Assembly (NCBI GenBank): GCA_003952965.2
Contig: RXIC02000100.1
Location: 117,112-181,111, forward strand
Direction: 5' to 3'
Length of the DNA stretch: 64,000 bases
Origin: Morella rubra
Lineage: Eukaryota; Streptophyta; Magnoliopsida; Fagales; Myricaceae
Shown one piece after another: positions 23,022 through 44,643 of the stretch (its first letter is position 1; every line of letters starts with the position of its first letter). A program made the position numbers and the translations under genes. The notes beneath the pieces are model-generated. The model did not search any database. It saw only the letters and a program-made list of their open reading frames with translations, and was not told where the DNA came from.

Positions 23022-23780
23022 TTCTTATATATCCAAACTCTATTCACACTGTGCACAATTTCTCAAACACTCCTCATCGATTCTTTACCAAGCATAAGGC
23101 AAATTGAACTAGGGATCGACTAGGGTCCGAGAGGCCCACAGGAAACAGAAGTACTTGGGATTGAGATGTATTGAAGAGAAAGAGATGAGGCCAGATGACG
23201 GGAAAAAAAAATCTACAATAGGCCGAAAATTAGTGAGACGACGATTTCTCAAATCAGACTGTCAACTCAGATAAACTAGTTTTTAATGTGATAATAATTT
23301 TGTTTTACCACTTTTGTGTGGGATATTTTGCAATTTCCTGCCGAATTATATGGTGTAATTCGGAGAGCGTCAGACACAAGAAATGGTCCCCATTTTAGAA
23401 TTCATGCTACTCGAAACTTTATATGAGCAACATTAAATGATATGGGTCCACCTCTTGTGTTTGACTCTCTCCGAATTACACACTTCAGACAGAGAATTGC
23501 AGAGGATACTTATCTACCACTTTTAACATTACAGCTCAAATATAAATTTTAGGTTTTTAAGACTCAATTTCAGGCCCGAATAAAAAACTACAAAATAATC
23601 TCTCTCTCCCCTATCAAATAATTTTTTTTTATAATATTCATTCAAATCTTCTTTCTCTTCACTTTTTCAGTAACTCCCATAAATTATCTTCGCTTTTTCA
23701 CTAACCCTCATACTCCTAAATTTCCACCACCCCAACATTTTCACAAACAAACACCACTTAAGATATTCATTTAGCTACTT
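23022..23780. repeat. Intergenic DNA with a long hairpin (stem arms near 23353-23394 and 23441-23482)
   Basis: GTGTAATTCGGAGAG...GACACAAG is answered by CTTGTGTTTGAC...CTCTCCGAATTACAC, giving an imperfect stem of about 42 bp with a loop of about 46. Weaker pairing extends outward. It could be a small MITE. No gene is seen elsewhere in the interval. Confidence 0.55.
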
Positions 23781-24490
23781 TTAAAATTAATCATTCTTTG
23801 TCTACTTATGTCCATAAATAACATAAAATTTCTATTTGTAGGCCAACAATTTGTAATAAAATAAATAGAATAGATATAACTTATTGATTCTAGGACATTA
23901 GGGTAACCTTGACTTCATGATGACCACGAGTATCAAGGCCGGTTCAATCCAAATTGAGGCCTAAGGCGATATAAATTTAAAAATGATTAATTTTATTTTA
24001 AAATAATTTACCTTACATAAGCAATCAGTAAGCAAAACTTTTGGTAGATTAATGGAACTTGCCTTTTCTAAGTTAAAGGGAGCATGCCTTTTGCTCACAA
24101 ACTTTTGGTAGACTAATGGAGATTTTGGACAGTCATTTTTTTTTTTTTTTCAGATTGAGTAATAGAGACTTTTCCAACACTTTTTGTTATAGGATATTTT
24201 GCTCACAGTAAGGCCTTATGCAGCCGCCTAAAATTGTCTTACCTTGAGTCGGTCATGACAAGTATGGTTCTAACTCCTTTTACATGGATGAGAGGGGTGT
24301 GGAGGAGTTCCACCATATGCATAAGTATGACTAAAGAGGGAGGATTGTGTAGCCCCATTTGTCCAATTGAGCTTGGTGCTAAGGGCCCAATTGCTCTTCC
24401 ATTGCAACGGTTAACGATCAATGACCCTACACATCCCAACTCAGGAAAGGGAAAAGATTAGATTATAAGAAGTCAAATTCTAAGTTCTTA
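23781..24490 (+). repeat. Dispersed repeat R2, copy 1
   Basis: Carries GGCCAACAATTTGTAATAAA and AAGGCCGGTTCAATCCAAAT...GAGGCCTAAGGCGAT, then CTTGAGTCGGTCATGACAAG and CCACCATATGCATAAG. Other copies are at 32400-32880, 46790-47540, 50445-50745 and, inverted, 51560-51860 and 54770-55500. The GGCC...GGCCTAAGGCGAT part and its weak inverted partner near 24200-24255 resemble an old non-autonomous hAT element. Confidence 0.65.
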
Positions 24491-24764
24491 TGACTAAGGG
24501 TAAGTACCGAAAAGGATGGAACCGAAATCTGGTTCTGGTTCTAGTACCGATCGGAACCAACATTTTCATTCCGATTCCATTCTAGAATTTTCTAAAATGG
24601 AACCAAAATTACCGAAAACGGAATCCAAAAATTTCAGTTCCATTAGTGGGCCTAATTGCCCAAATTTTGCTTTGGCCCAAAATACTTTAGGCCAGATAAT
24701 GGGTTGCTGTTTTGATTTAAATAAACAAATCCAACATTTCAAAGCTGAATATCTCATTTAATAA
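24491..24764 (+). repeat. hAT-like fragment followed by the start of an R1 copy
   Basis: AAGGGTAAGTACCGAAAAGG and GGAACCGAAATCTGG match the fragments at 22490 and 50745. From about 24712 (TTTGATTTAAATAAACAAAT) the sequence is the 5' part of R1. It continues after the L1 insertion at 31757. Confidence 0.55.
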
Positions 24765-24975
24765 GAATGAATCATTACTACAGACATATTAACTAACCAT
24801 GAGAATTGTTCCTCGTAAGCCTCTGAGCTCTTTCCTTCCTCTTTTATCTTTTTGCCGTTGTAGGCGGCCCCTTGCCGATCCCTTATTTCGTTCTCATTGG
24901 TTCTGGTCGTTTGAATCACTATTGCTAATCGTCTCTGGAGTGAACACCCAAGGATTCCTTTTTTATGTCGTGGTT

Positions 24976-25628
24976 ATGGAGGAGTTAATAGAGAAGACAA
25001 AACAGTTGTCGTGGAATGATCTCTCAGGTTTACTGAAGCCTAACTGTAGTCGGGCGAATAATATTCGTCAGGCCTCGTTGGTGGGGAGGTTGGTGTCGAA
25101 GAAGGTGCACCCTTTTCACATCATTCAACCGCTGATTATGTCAGGATGGCGGTTCGTATTGAATCTAAAGATTGAAGATACGGGCCCTAATCAATTCGTT
25201 TTTACTTTCGCTTCGTCAGAAGAGAAGGATCACATATTTTCATAGGGCCCTTGGAACTTCAAAAGGTCTTATTTAGTGTTGAAGGAATGGACGCCGTCTC
25301 AAACTATTGACGAAGTAAGTTTATTGAATGTGGAGTTTTGGGTTCAGATCCATGAGTTACCACTGGAAATTATGGATGAAGATAATGCTCGCCCTATTGG
25401 GAGTATGTTGGGGACAATTATGGAGTTGGATTATGTGGATGATCATCATTCATTTGTAGGGATGAAGATTAGGTTCCCTAGTTCGAAACCACTAGAGCCG
25501 AGTTTTTCTATTACCATGAGGATGGTAGTTCCGTTTGGGTTGGGTTTAAGTATGAGTGATTGTCATCTTTCTATTTTCATTGTAGTCCCCTGGATCATAC
25601 TATTGGTGCTTGTTTTCAAAGCCCTATA
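24976..25628 (+). pseudogene. L1 ORF1 remnant with DUF4283 domain
   Basis: The start MEELIEKTKQLSWNDLSGLL leads into a DUF4283-type region: QASLVGRLVSKKVHPFHIIQ, then GWRFVLNLKI, GPWNFKRSYLVLKEW and EFWVQIHELPLEIMDEDNAR. A TAG at 25243-25245 sits between DHIFS and GPWNF and breaks the frame. Beyond about 25550 the frame drifts; the zinc-knuckle segment expected in plant L1 ORF1 is not clear. In intact L1s this protein binds RNA and accompanies the reverse transcriptase. Confidence 0.8.
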
Positions 25629-26640
25629 ACCCTAGGGCGGTGGGGGTGCAATCAGTTTTGGAAAGATCTTCTGGCCATGGCCATTTTGTAACCCTGATTC
25701 CCTGCGTGAGCTGCACAGCCTTGTTGATTATAACAGTCCACCTATAATTGTGGGCTCGAATCGTTGCACTTTTAATTCAAAAGATGCCATATTTATTTTG
25801 GCTCAAAGTTCGAATAGAGGTTTGGGAGAGTCTCCACGCTTGAGGCCACAAAACATTCTCTAAATGAATTATGTTTGGGCCGGGGTATTCATAATGGGCT
25901 GCAATCTGACATAGTCCAGTCTCGGGTGTCTTCCATTAGGAGTGGGCCTGATGATGTGACTCAAGGCTTCCCGATCTATAATGGTCAAAAGAAGAGTATT
26001 GAGCAGGGTGGGGGTTCGGAGGGTCTGGATTCTAAGCGAGGGAAGGAAAAAAAATAGATGGCAATAGGGGCGTGGACTCTTCGTTGTTGGAAAATTTTCA
26101 CATGAGCGGATCTGAGTGCACAAAGCCAGTTAGACTTTGTAGACTTCTGAAAGTGAGCAGAACAAGGCAGAAGAAAGTAGCAGTGCAACAGACGTCAAAT
26201 GGGGCAATTTCAACTTCTGTTTGTAAGGCTGAGAAAGCAGGACAAACCATGCCCCCCACCTCGCCATATAGCTCATTGCCTGGAACTACTGAGAGTTGAG
26301 GCGACCCTCTATAGCTGGAGCCCTTCGCGAGATTGTGAAAATAATGAACCTGATGGTTTTGATGGAAACAATGATTGATGATGGTCTTGTTTCTCGAGTC
26401 ATGAATAAGATTGGTTTTTTTTTTTTTTTTCTATTCCTCTCCTTGGTAGAAGAGGGGGTCTTGTTTTCTATTGGCGACTTGATTTCCGTTTCAAGTTGCT
26501 CGGGCTATCGCAGAATTTTATCCATTTGAAAGTGGAACCTGGAGGAGAGAGTCCTTCTTTTCTTTGTTCGCTCGTTTAGGGCCTAGTGAATTGGAAGGAT
26601 AAAGTTGGGTTTTGGGATGCTTTGTAGAACCTGAATCCAG

Positions 26641-27582
26641 AGGAGCAGAAGCCATGGTTGTGCTTGGGTGATTTTAACGACATTCTTCGAGCAACGGAGA
26701 AGTAGGAGGGCATCGTTGTGCATTAGCTTCATCCACTAGTTTGTCTCAGTTCATGTTGATTTTCGGTTTTGTGGATCTAGGCTTTGTTGGCTCCAAGTTT
26801 AAGTGGTGCAACAAACGCCCGGGATTTGTGAATATTAGAGAGCGGTTAGATAGGGGTATTTCCAATTTGCCTAGAGGATGGCTTATCCCAACGCAACAAT
26901 TTTTCATTATCTTGTCACTAACTCAGACCACAGCCCCATTGTGCTTAATTTATTCGGTTCTGCAGATAATGCCCCTAAACCTTTTAAATTCGAGTATTGT
27001 TAGTTAAGAGAGGATTCTTGTATGGAGGTAGTGCACTCGGCATGGGCATCAGCACGTGGAACCAGCCCCGTTAACTCTCTTTTCATGAAGATCCATGCAG
27101 TTTGGTCAACTTTGATGAGATGGAATAAAAGGTATTTCGGGCATATTTAGACAGCTATCCAACGGGTAAAGGACAAACTTGCCGTTTGTCAACAAGGGGC
27201 TCCCATGCCTTAAAATATCTAGTTGGCTCAGTTTCTTTCACTGGAATTGGATGAGCAGCTTTGTCGAGAAGACGACCCGTGGAGGCAAAAGTCTCGTAAG
27301 ACATGGTTGGTCTCTAGCGACTTAAATACAAAATTTTATCATGCTTCGACAGTCACAAAGAGGTGTAGAAATCAAGTGCTGAAGTTGAAATCTGATTCAG
27401 TTGGTTGGGTATTGAGCAAATCAGCTATTGGGATGGAAATGGTAGCATTTTATCAGTCTCTTTTTTCAAATGACAACCCGTGTATTCCAGATGATCTTGA
27501 AGATTTGATTGAGCCCTTGATTTCAGAGGAGGAGAATGTTATTCTTACAAAAGTTCCAGATGTGGAGGAAATTTTTGCTATT
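26641..27582 (+). pseudogene. L1 ORF2 endonuclease remnant and start of the reverse transcriptase linker
   Basis: PWLCLGDFNDILRATEK (26650-26701) is the endonuclease GDFN motif, followed at once by a TAG. Next come FGFVDLGFVGSKFKWCNKRP and IRERLDRGISN, then, after a frame change, TNSDHSPIVLNLF (the catalytic SDHSPI-type motif). The frame 27223-27582 (WLVSSDLNTKFYH... VPDVEEIFAI) is the usual linker before the reverse transcriptase. It is cut at 27582 by the solo LTR. Confidence 0.8.
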
Positions 27583-29063
27583 TGTTAGCCCAAGGTTGTT
27601 TTTACAAACAATCTATTTTGATTTTGATAACAACAAAGTTTTCAAACTCGTTTAAGACTTTTAGATTTTACATTGAAAATCTCTTTAAGAAAATGATATA
27701 TTTTTAAAGCATCAAGGTTTCTCTATTCTAAAATATCTCTAAGCATACTTGAACACCTTTACCCATTTTAATTGGTCAATTTTTATATTGTAGGTGTTTT
27801 TGAGATATGTTGAATTGGAGTAGTTGCTGTCAAAGAACAAATTTTTCAGACTAAGTGTTGGAAGTGTCGACACATTGAACCATAGTGTCGACACATTGCA
27901 CTAACACCCGAGAGCATGATTCCAGGTCATTCTAAAGTGTTGACACGTTGAGCATAAGTGTCGACACATTGAACTAACACCCGAGAGCATGTTTCCAAGC
28001 CAAGTTTTAATGTGACAACACATACCATCAATGTGTCGACACATTGCGCGATTTTACAGATTTTTCAAACTAAGTGTTGGAAGTGTCGACTTGGTGTCGA
28101 CACATTGCACTTGATTCCAGGTCATTCTAAAGTGTTGATACATTGAGCATAAGAGTCGACACATTGAACTAACACCCGAGAGCATGTTTCAAGCCAAGTT
28201 TTAATGTGACAACACATACCATCAATGTGTCGACACATTGTGCGATTTTACAGATATCCTGGAAACGACGCCAACTCATCCAAAAAGTCTCCAAATAGTC
28301 TCAAATGACCTCCAACGGCACTCAAATTTTACAAGAAGACCCTTTGTGCCCTAGGAGCTTTAAATAGAAGAAGATGGAGAGAGAAAACGTGGAAGTGTGC
28401 GCTATTAACTCTTGTCCTTATTTCTAGAGAGAGAAAAAGCTTTGAAGAAGAAAGAAGCTCCACCAACCAAGAAAGCTTGTTCCCCCACCTGTAAATACTG
28501 TTGCTCTATTTGGGAATCTTGTCTCTTTGCACACCTTAGTGCTTCATACTTGTTTATTCGGCTTAAAGAGCCTTTACTAAGATTTTTTTTGTACCCATTC
28601 TTGAAAAACACGTGAATGTTGGGAAAACACTTGTCCTACTAGTTGGGTAGAAGAAATCCTCTAGGTTGTGAGATTTGTGAGAGTGAGTTAAAGTGTAAGC
28701 TCGAAAAACACTTTGTAAAGGTTCCTTAGCACCTGGGAAGCTAAGGTGTATTTACTATTTGGAAGATAGTGAAGAAAGCCCAAGGAAGTCAATAGCCTTG
28801 GGGGTGGACGTAGGCAAGTGTTGACCGAACCACCTAAAAATTACAGTGTCATCTCTCTATCCTTATCTCTATTTATTGTCGTTATCTATTTGTTATGCAT
28901 GATTATCTATTATTTTTATTCTTCATTAGACTCATTGATTATATAGATATACTCTTTTGTTCTTTTAGAAGAGGTCTGTGCATATTTGGATTTTTCATAA
29001 AAAGAGGAAAAGTTTTTATAAAACCCAATTCACCCCCCCTCTTGGGTTGTATTTGCACTCACA
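27583..29063. mobile_element. Solo LTR (1481 bp) nested in the L1, 5-bp TSD CTATT
   Basis: The insert begins TGTTAGCCCAAGG and ends GCACTCACA (TG...CA). It is flanked by CTATT at 27578-27582 and 29064-29068. Removing it rejoins the L1 frame as EEIFA followed by LQKISSDKAPGPEG. No gag-pol coding and no second LTR are present. The 3' end (AACCCAATTCACCCCCCCTC) resembles long LTRs of Copia-type elements; this lineage call is from general resemblance. It probably arose by LTR-LTR recombination. Confidence 0.85.
27846..28255. repeat. Internal tandem duplication rich in GTGTCGACACATTG motifs
   Basis: A segment of about 0.2 kb starting at CTAAGTGTTGGAAGTGTCGA recurs once (near 27850 and near 28067). 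Within it the motif GTGTCGACACATTG and close variants (GTGTTGACACGTTG, GTGTTGATACATTG) occur about nine times. Its core TGTCGACA is palindromic. The array lies inside the solo LTR. Confidence 0.8.
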
Positions 29064-29068
29064 CTATT

Positions 29069-31690
29069 CTTCAAAAAATAAGTTCGGATAAGGCCCCGGG
29101 TCCGGAAGGCATGACGGTGCTCTTCTTTAAATATTTTTGGGAGGTGGTAGGTTTGGATGTTGTCAAGGCAGTGCATGATTTTTTTATTAAAGGCGTGATG
29201 TTGCCTGATTTAAAAGCTACGAATATTACTTTAATTCCAAAAGTGGCCAATCTGTCCAAAGTGAGTCAGTTCCGGCCCATTAGCCTTTGTAATGTTATTT
29301 ACAAGCTCATTTTTAAAATAATGATGGATCGGTTAAAAATAGTCCTTCTAAAGTTAATTTATCCGTTTCAATTAGCTTTTGTGTCGAGGCATGCAATTCA
29401 TGACAATTGCATTCTGGCGGTAGAGATTTTTCATGACATGAACCACAAAAAAGGAAGTAAGGGTTGGATGGCGATCAAGGCGGATATGGAAAAAGCTTAC
29501 GATCGTGTTGAGTGGAGTTTTCTGCTTAAAGTAATGGAGAAGTTCGGATTCAACTCAGTTTGGATAAATTGGGTGAATCAATGCATCTCTACCTCATCCT
29601 TTTCCATACTTATCCATGGAAGTCCTTTTGGGAGGTTCTATCCTACGAGAGGGCTACGACAAGGTGATCGCTTTCTCCCTATTTATTTATCTTGTGTTCT
29701 GAAGTTTTGTCCCAGTTGTTGTTGCATGAGGAAAGGAGGGGTAATCTCAAAGGCATCCAGATGGGCTGTAATGCTCCCAATATTACTCATTTATTGCTTG
29801 TGGATGACCTTTTATTGTTTGCCAAGGCGACCATGCATGAAGCCACCTTTTTAAATAATTGTCTTGAAAAGTACAAGTCTTGGTCCAGGCAAAAGGTGAA
29901 TAAAGCAAAATCTTCAATTCATTTCAGCAAAAAATTTCACGGGCAGGCAATTTTGACTATCTTGGATCACTTGAGCTTGAAAAAACTTCCTCTTAAAGCC
30001 AAACACCTTGGTCTCCTGTTTCTAATCCCACGTGCTAGATCTAGGGCAGTGGAGGAGATTAAGGCAAAATTCCTCCACAAATTCTCTCGATGGAAGGCTA
30101 AGGTGCTTTCCCGGCAGGATGCACAATGTTGATTAAATCAGTGCTAGTGCTATCCTTTCCTACCTTATGAGTTTCTACTTAATGTCGCGTAATTGGTGCA
30201 AGGAACTTGATCGTGTAACAAAAAAATTTTGGTGGGGCTTTAAGGAGGGGCATGCTCGCACATATATTTAAAGGCTTGGTTGTCAATTTATTTACCCAGA
30301 GGTGACGGTGGTTTGGGGATTCGTACATTTTCGGAGATCAATCAAGCATTGGTGGCCAAATTCGCATGGAAGATGCTCACGATATGTTATTTTCTTTGGG
30401 TTCGGGTGATGGTGGGGAAATATGTGAAAGGGGGAAATTTTTGGGCAATCTGGGCTAGTGGTCAGGCCTTTTGGAGTTAGAGGAGTATTGTCAACAATCG
30501 AAAGTTTTTGCAAGAAGGGATGTGCTACCGTGTGGGCAATGGAAGGCATATTCAAATTTGGCGGGACCTGTGGGCCCCTCTATTACCTAGGTTTCAACCT
30601 ACTGCGTTGGAAGGGGCTGTTATTCCAGTTGATATAGTGACTGTGGGAGATTTATTGCTGGAGGATGGAGTGAGCTGGAATGTGGGCTTGGTCAATAATG
30701 TCTTTTCCCAAGATTTGGCAGATGCAATTCTAAATTTCTAGCTTTTAAATGCAGGGGCGGATGACAACTTTTTTTGGCCACTGGATGCAAAAGGGGCCTT
30801 CAGTGGTAAGTCCCTTCATAATGCTCTTGTGATGCAAAGGCGTTAGACCGTGTCCCGTTAGAGTTATGGCAAGATGTGTGGAAGATTAAAGTGCGTGACA
30901 GACTCAAGCTCTTGTTATGGAAAGTCTCTTAGGAAATGTTGCCGACTAAAGTAAAGGTGGTTGAGCAAATTGGAGCATGCGATTTGGATGATGAAGGACT
31001 TAATTGTGTTCTTTGTGGAGAGTGCCCCAAAACATTGATTCACCTACTGCAGTTATGCCCTTTTAGTAGAGCAATTTGGAGTGAATCAACATGGCAAATC
31101 AACAGTGTGGCTTTTGGAAATGGCTCAGTGGCTGGTTAGGTTAAAATTATTTTACATCCGAATCAGGAGCTTGGATTACTATTGGACGATCAGCATATAG
31201 ACCTGACATGGGCGGCTAGAAATCAAATGGAGCATAGAGGGAAGAATTGCAGTGTGTCAGAGCTGGCTAGCAAGGTGCGTCGGATAAGTGGGGAGTATCA
31301 CAGGGCTTGGCAAAAAAAATTCTCTTAACTTTGCATGCTTAGTTGGGCTCCTCCACCTAAGAAGTTCGCTAAGATCAACACTGATGTTGCCATTCGTGAT
31401 AATTAGGCGGTTTAGCGACTATTGCACGGGATTTTGTAGGTATGGTTGGCCTTAACCAGTGGATTGGCGCATTGAATCATATGTTAAGGAGATTCATGAT
31501 ATATGTTGTCGTTTGTTGAGTTGGAGGGCAGTCCATGTCTACAGAGATGCGAATGAATGGCACACCACCTTGCTCGTTAGGCCTCAGCTAAATATAGCTT
31601 GGTGGACAATCCTCGCTGTTGTGAGCTTGTTCTTGATCTTTCTTGGTTGTATGCAGGTACTGACCTTCCTTAGGGTTTGGTTTTGGTTTT
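29069..31690 (+). pseudogene. L1 ORF2 reverse transcriptase, zf-RVT and RNase H-like remnants
   Basis: SSDKAPGPEGM, FRPISLCNVIYKLIFKIMMD, AIKADMEKAYDRVEWSF (motif A Asp) and GLRQGD are classic non-LTR RT blocks. Near 29690 the frame shifts; LLLVDDLLLFAKA (29788-29826) holds the catalytic DD in the new frame. Further shifts follow. At 30936-31139 CVLCGECPKTLIHLLQLCPF fits the zf-RVT Cys/His pattern, and APPPKKFAKINTDVA near 31350-31395 is the entry to an RNase H-like domain, followed by stops. Not functional. Confidence 0.88.
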
Positions 31691-31756
31691 TCGTTGGAAT
31701 AAAGGTAGTTTAGATTATAAAAAGAAGAAAAAAAGAGAGAGAATGAGTCATTACTA

Positions 31757-32395
31757 ACCTAAGTCAACTTTATCTCATTTCATTAAATAAGGGATGGCCA
31801 TATTCTAATCATTAGCTTTGTTTTTATTAAATCTTAATCGGTACTTATAAGAACTTAAAATAATCTCTCTTAGAGCTGAATCTTTTCCCCATAAGAGGAA
31901 CTCCTTAGATGTGTCATTTCGATTTCCACAAGGGATTCGAGCATGGTAGATAGTGACATGTTTTCTTTGAAATTTTTTCTTGGTATTTATGAGGGTAACA
32001 ATATATTTGTATTTAGCTATAAGGATAGCACTCAGACAGACGATTCCTAAATTCATAAATGTTACTTTGTCACACTTAAAAGTCTGTGTCTTAAAATATT
32101 AAAACTATAAAACCTAATTTAAAAAGTTTCAAAGTCTCAAAATAAAGTAGTATTTTATTTGTTAAAAAAAGGGTTTTATCCTTTTTATTGGAATTATAAA
32201 AAAAAAATACAAGTTAAATCATGGACATAGAACTCTCTAACCACATAACCTGGTATTTGATGTTTATTATCTACCAAATACACCACCCAAAAGCGATTTC
32301 ATAATTAAACTTTAATGAAAATTTGTCCCTCTTCTAGTTAACATATTTGTAATTATTAAAGTGGAAAAATAAAAAACAAAATCACCCAAAAAAAC
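31757..32395 (+). repeat. R1 repeat continued after the L1 insertion
   Basis: Resumes at AACCTAAGTCAACTTTATCT, in register with 24780, and runs to ACCCAAAAAAACATATACTT. Compared with the complete copy it lacks the downstream subterminal array. Confidence 0.75.
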
Positions 32396-32880
32396 ATATA
32401 CTTTTTTCAATGGTAGATTAATGGAACTTGCCTTTTCTAAGTTAAAAAGAGCCTGCCTTTTGCTCACAAACTTTTGGTAGACTAACGGAGATTTTGGACT
32501 GTCTTTTTTTTTTTTTTTTTTTGAAACATTGAGTAATAGAGACTCTTCCAACACATTTTTTCTATAGGATATTTTGCTCACGGTGAGGCCTTATGTAGCC
32601 GCCTAAAATTGTCTTACCTTGAGTCAGTCATGACAAGTATGGTTCATCAACTCCTTTTACATTGATGCGAGAGGCGCGGAGGAGTTCCACCATATGCGTA
32701 AGTCGCGCCCCACCCCTCAATGACTAAAGAGGGAGGATTGTTTAGCCCCATTTGTCCAATTGAGCTTGGTGTAAGGGCCTGATTGCTCTTCCATTGCAAC
32801 GGTTAACTATCAACGACTCTACACAACCCGACGACTCAAAGGAAAAAGATTCGGCTATAAGAAGTCAAATTCTAAGTTCT
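32396..32880 (+). repeat. Dispersed repeat R2, copy 2 (shortened)
   Basis: TGGTAGATTAATGGAACTTG through GCAACGGTTAACTATCAACG matches the 24-kb and 47-kb copies, with the 5' part missing. It includes the poly-T run near 32505. Confidence 0.7.
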
Positions 32881-34020
32881 TATTAGCATCCATTATGATT
32901 TAAATAAACAAAATTCAACATTTCAAAGCTGGAAATCTCATTTAATGAGAATGAATCATTATTAAGCCAAGTCAACTTTATCTCATTTCATTAAATGTGG
33001 CATGACCAAATTCTAACCATTGGATTTGTTTTTATTAAATCCTCCTTAGACGTGTCATTCCGATTTCCATGAGGGATTCGAGCATGGTAGATAGCAACAT
33101 GTTTTCCTTGAAATTTTTTCTTGGTATTTATGAGGGTAACAATATATTTTGTATTTAGTTATAAGGATAGCACTCGGACAGAAGATTCCTAAATTCATAA
33201 ATATTACTTTGTCACACTTAAAAGTTAGTGTCTTAAAATATTAAAATTATAAAACATAATTTAAAAAGTTTCAAAGTCTCAAAATAAAGTAGTATTTTAT
33301 TTGTTAAAAAAAGGGTTTTATCCTTTTTATTAGAATTATATATATATAAACAAGTTGAATCATGGACACAGAACTCTCTAACCACATAACCTGGCATTTG
33401 ATGTTTAATATCTACCAAATATACCATCCAAAAGCGATTTCATAATTAAAACTTCAATGAAAATTTGTCCCTTTTTCTAGTTAAAATATTTGTAATTATT
33501 AAAGTAGGAAAATAAACAACAAAATCACCCAAAAAACATGTACTTTTTTTTTCGGGACTGCGGTTATCTGGCTGTTATTTGGGCCTCAAGCCATCAATCA
33601 TTCCCTCTTCTCTATTTTTCAGGTCATCCGGATTGGGCTCAATGGATGTTCATTTTCTAAAAAATTGTAACATTTTTAGGATTTTGATAAAATTTTGAAT
33701 ATAGATTGAAGTTTTATATATTTTTGACCGGTGAAAAGTTTTAAAGATATTAAATTTTTTTTTGGAGATTATAAAAAATTGTAAAGAGAGATGATTTGAT
33801 ATAAATATTTAATTAAAAATTATTAAAGTCGGGTGAAAAAAATATAAAGAGAGATTTGTTATATTTTTTTTTTTTTTTAAGTTTGAAATTTGTGAGAAAA
33901 ATTATTGAAGATTTTGTAAAATATATTAATGATTGTGTAGAAAATTTTGAGATTTTAAATGTTTGTTTTATAAATTTTATTAAATACATTTGTATTATAA
34001 AATATCTTTTTGCAAACCCA
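32881..34020 (+). repeat. R1 repeat, copy 3
   Basis: Same order as 20515 onward (TATGATTTAAATAAAC, GATTCGAGCATGGTAG, GGGACTGCGGTTATCTGG). It ends in the AT-rich part without the GTTTTAGAAAACG array. It ends about 460 bp before the NSF start codon. Confidence 0.75.
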
Positions 34021-34298
34021 CGTGCACTTATTTTCCATGCAGTGGATCTTCAGAAATAGAACCACCTTGCTCGCACTCGCGTCAGATAAACCGGTTCGAT
34101 TTCGTTTTCCTGGCGTCCGCGACAAATTCAAAGTTGTTCTTGCACTGATTTACTTCTCCTTCATTCTTTTCTTAACATCGAAGTGTTGACACACAGCTCA
34201 ACAATACACCTCAGCTGCTCACGGAGGACACCTCAAGACTGTCCTTGCCTCTGCACCTACACCTCTGGACGCCGCAGCACATACCACTACAGAATCTG

Positions 34299-34479
34299 TT
34301 AGAATAATTCTTGCTGTACTCTGTGTAAATGACAGTTATACCACTGCTTCAAAGCCTATAAATATTGTATCCATTTTAGGAGAGAAAAGGATTTTTTCAC
34401 TGTTATATTGAATACTTGCCTCTCCATTAGGAAGCAACGAACGAATCGCGGCCGCACCTCTCCTGGACCCGATCAGACA
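34299..34479 (+). promoter_or_regulatory. Probable NSF core promoter and 5' UTR
   Basis: TATAAATA at 34357-34364 lies 116 bp before the NSF ATG, with a CT-rich stretch (TACTTGCCTCTCC) before the start. A start site near 34390 would give a leader of about 90 nt. The sequence from TGTTAGAATAATTC also looks a little like the end of an LTR, but no second boundary was found. Confidence 0.45.

Positions 34480-44643
<10,164 letters not shown>

Larger units (their letters stand above)
24781..31740 (+). mobile_element. L1-type LINE, near full length, decayed, flanked by a 16-bp TSD
   Basis: The flanking direct repeats are GAATGAATCATTACTA (24765-24780) and GAATGAGTCATTACTA (31741-31756). Outside them, R1 repeat sequence resumes in register, so this is a clean insertion into R1. 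Order on the plus strand: a DUF4283-bearing ORF1, an apurinic-type endonuclease, reverse transcriptase, a zf-RVT zinc-binding region, an RNase H-like remnant and an A-rich 3' end (AAAAGAAGAAAAAAAGAGAG). It is interrupted by a solo LTR at 27583-29063. Without that insertion it is about 5.5 kb. Multiple stops and frameshifts make it inactive. Confidence 0.9.

Noticed and set aside
23781..24461. Coding gene in R2 (open frames 24234-24461, 47290-47490, 54804-55016)
   Set aside because: The frames recur in every copy of the repeat with stops and frame changes and match no protein family.
27846..28255. CRISPR-like or satellite array
   Set aside because: The motif spacing is irregular, the array sits inside an LTR and the genome is eukaryotic.
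34299..34430. LTR remnant acting as NSF promoter
   Set aside because: The TGTTAG start and TATAAATA box are suggestive, but I found no CA end, no second LTR and no target-site duplication.
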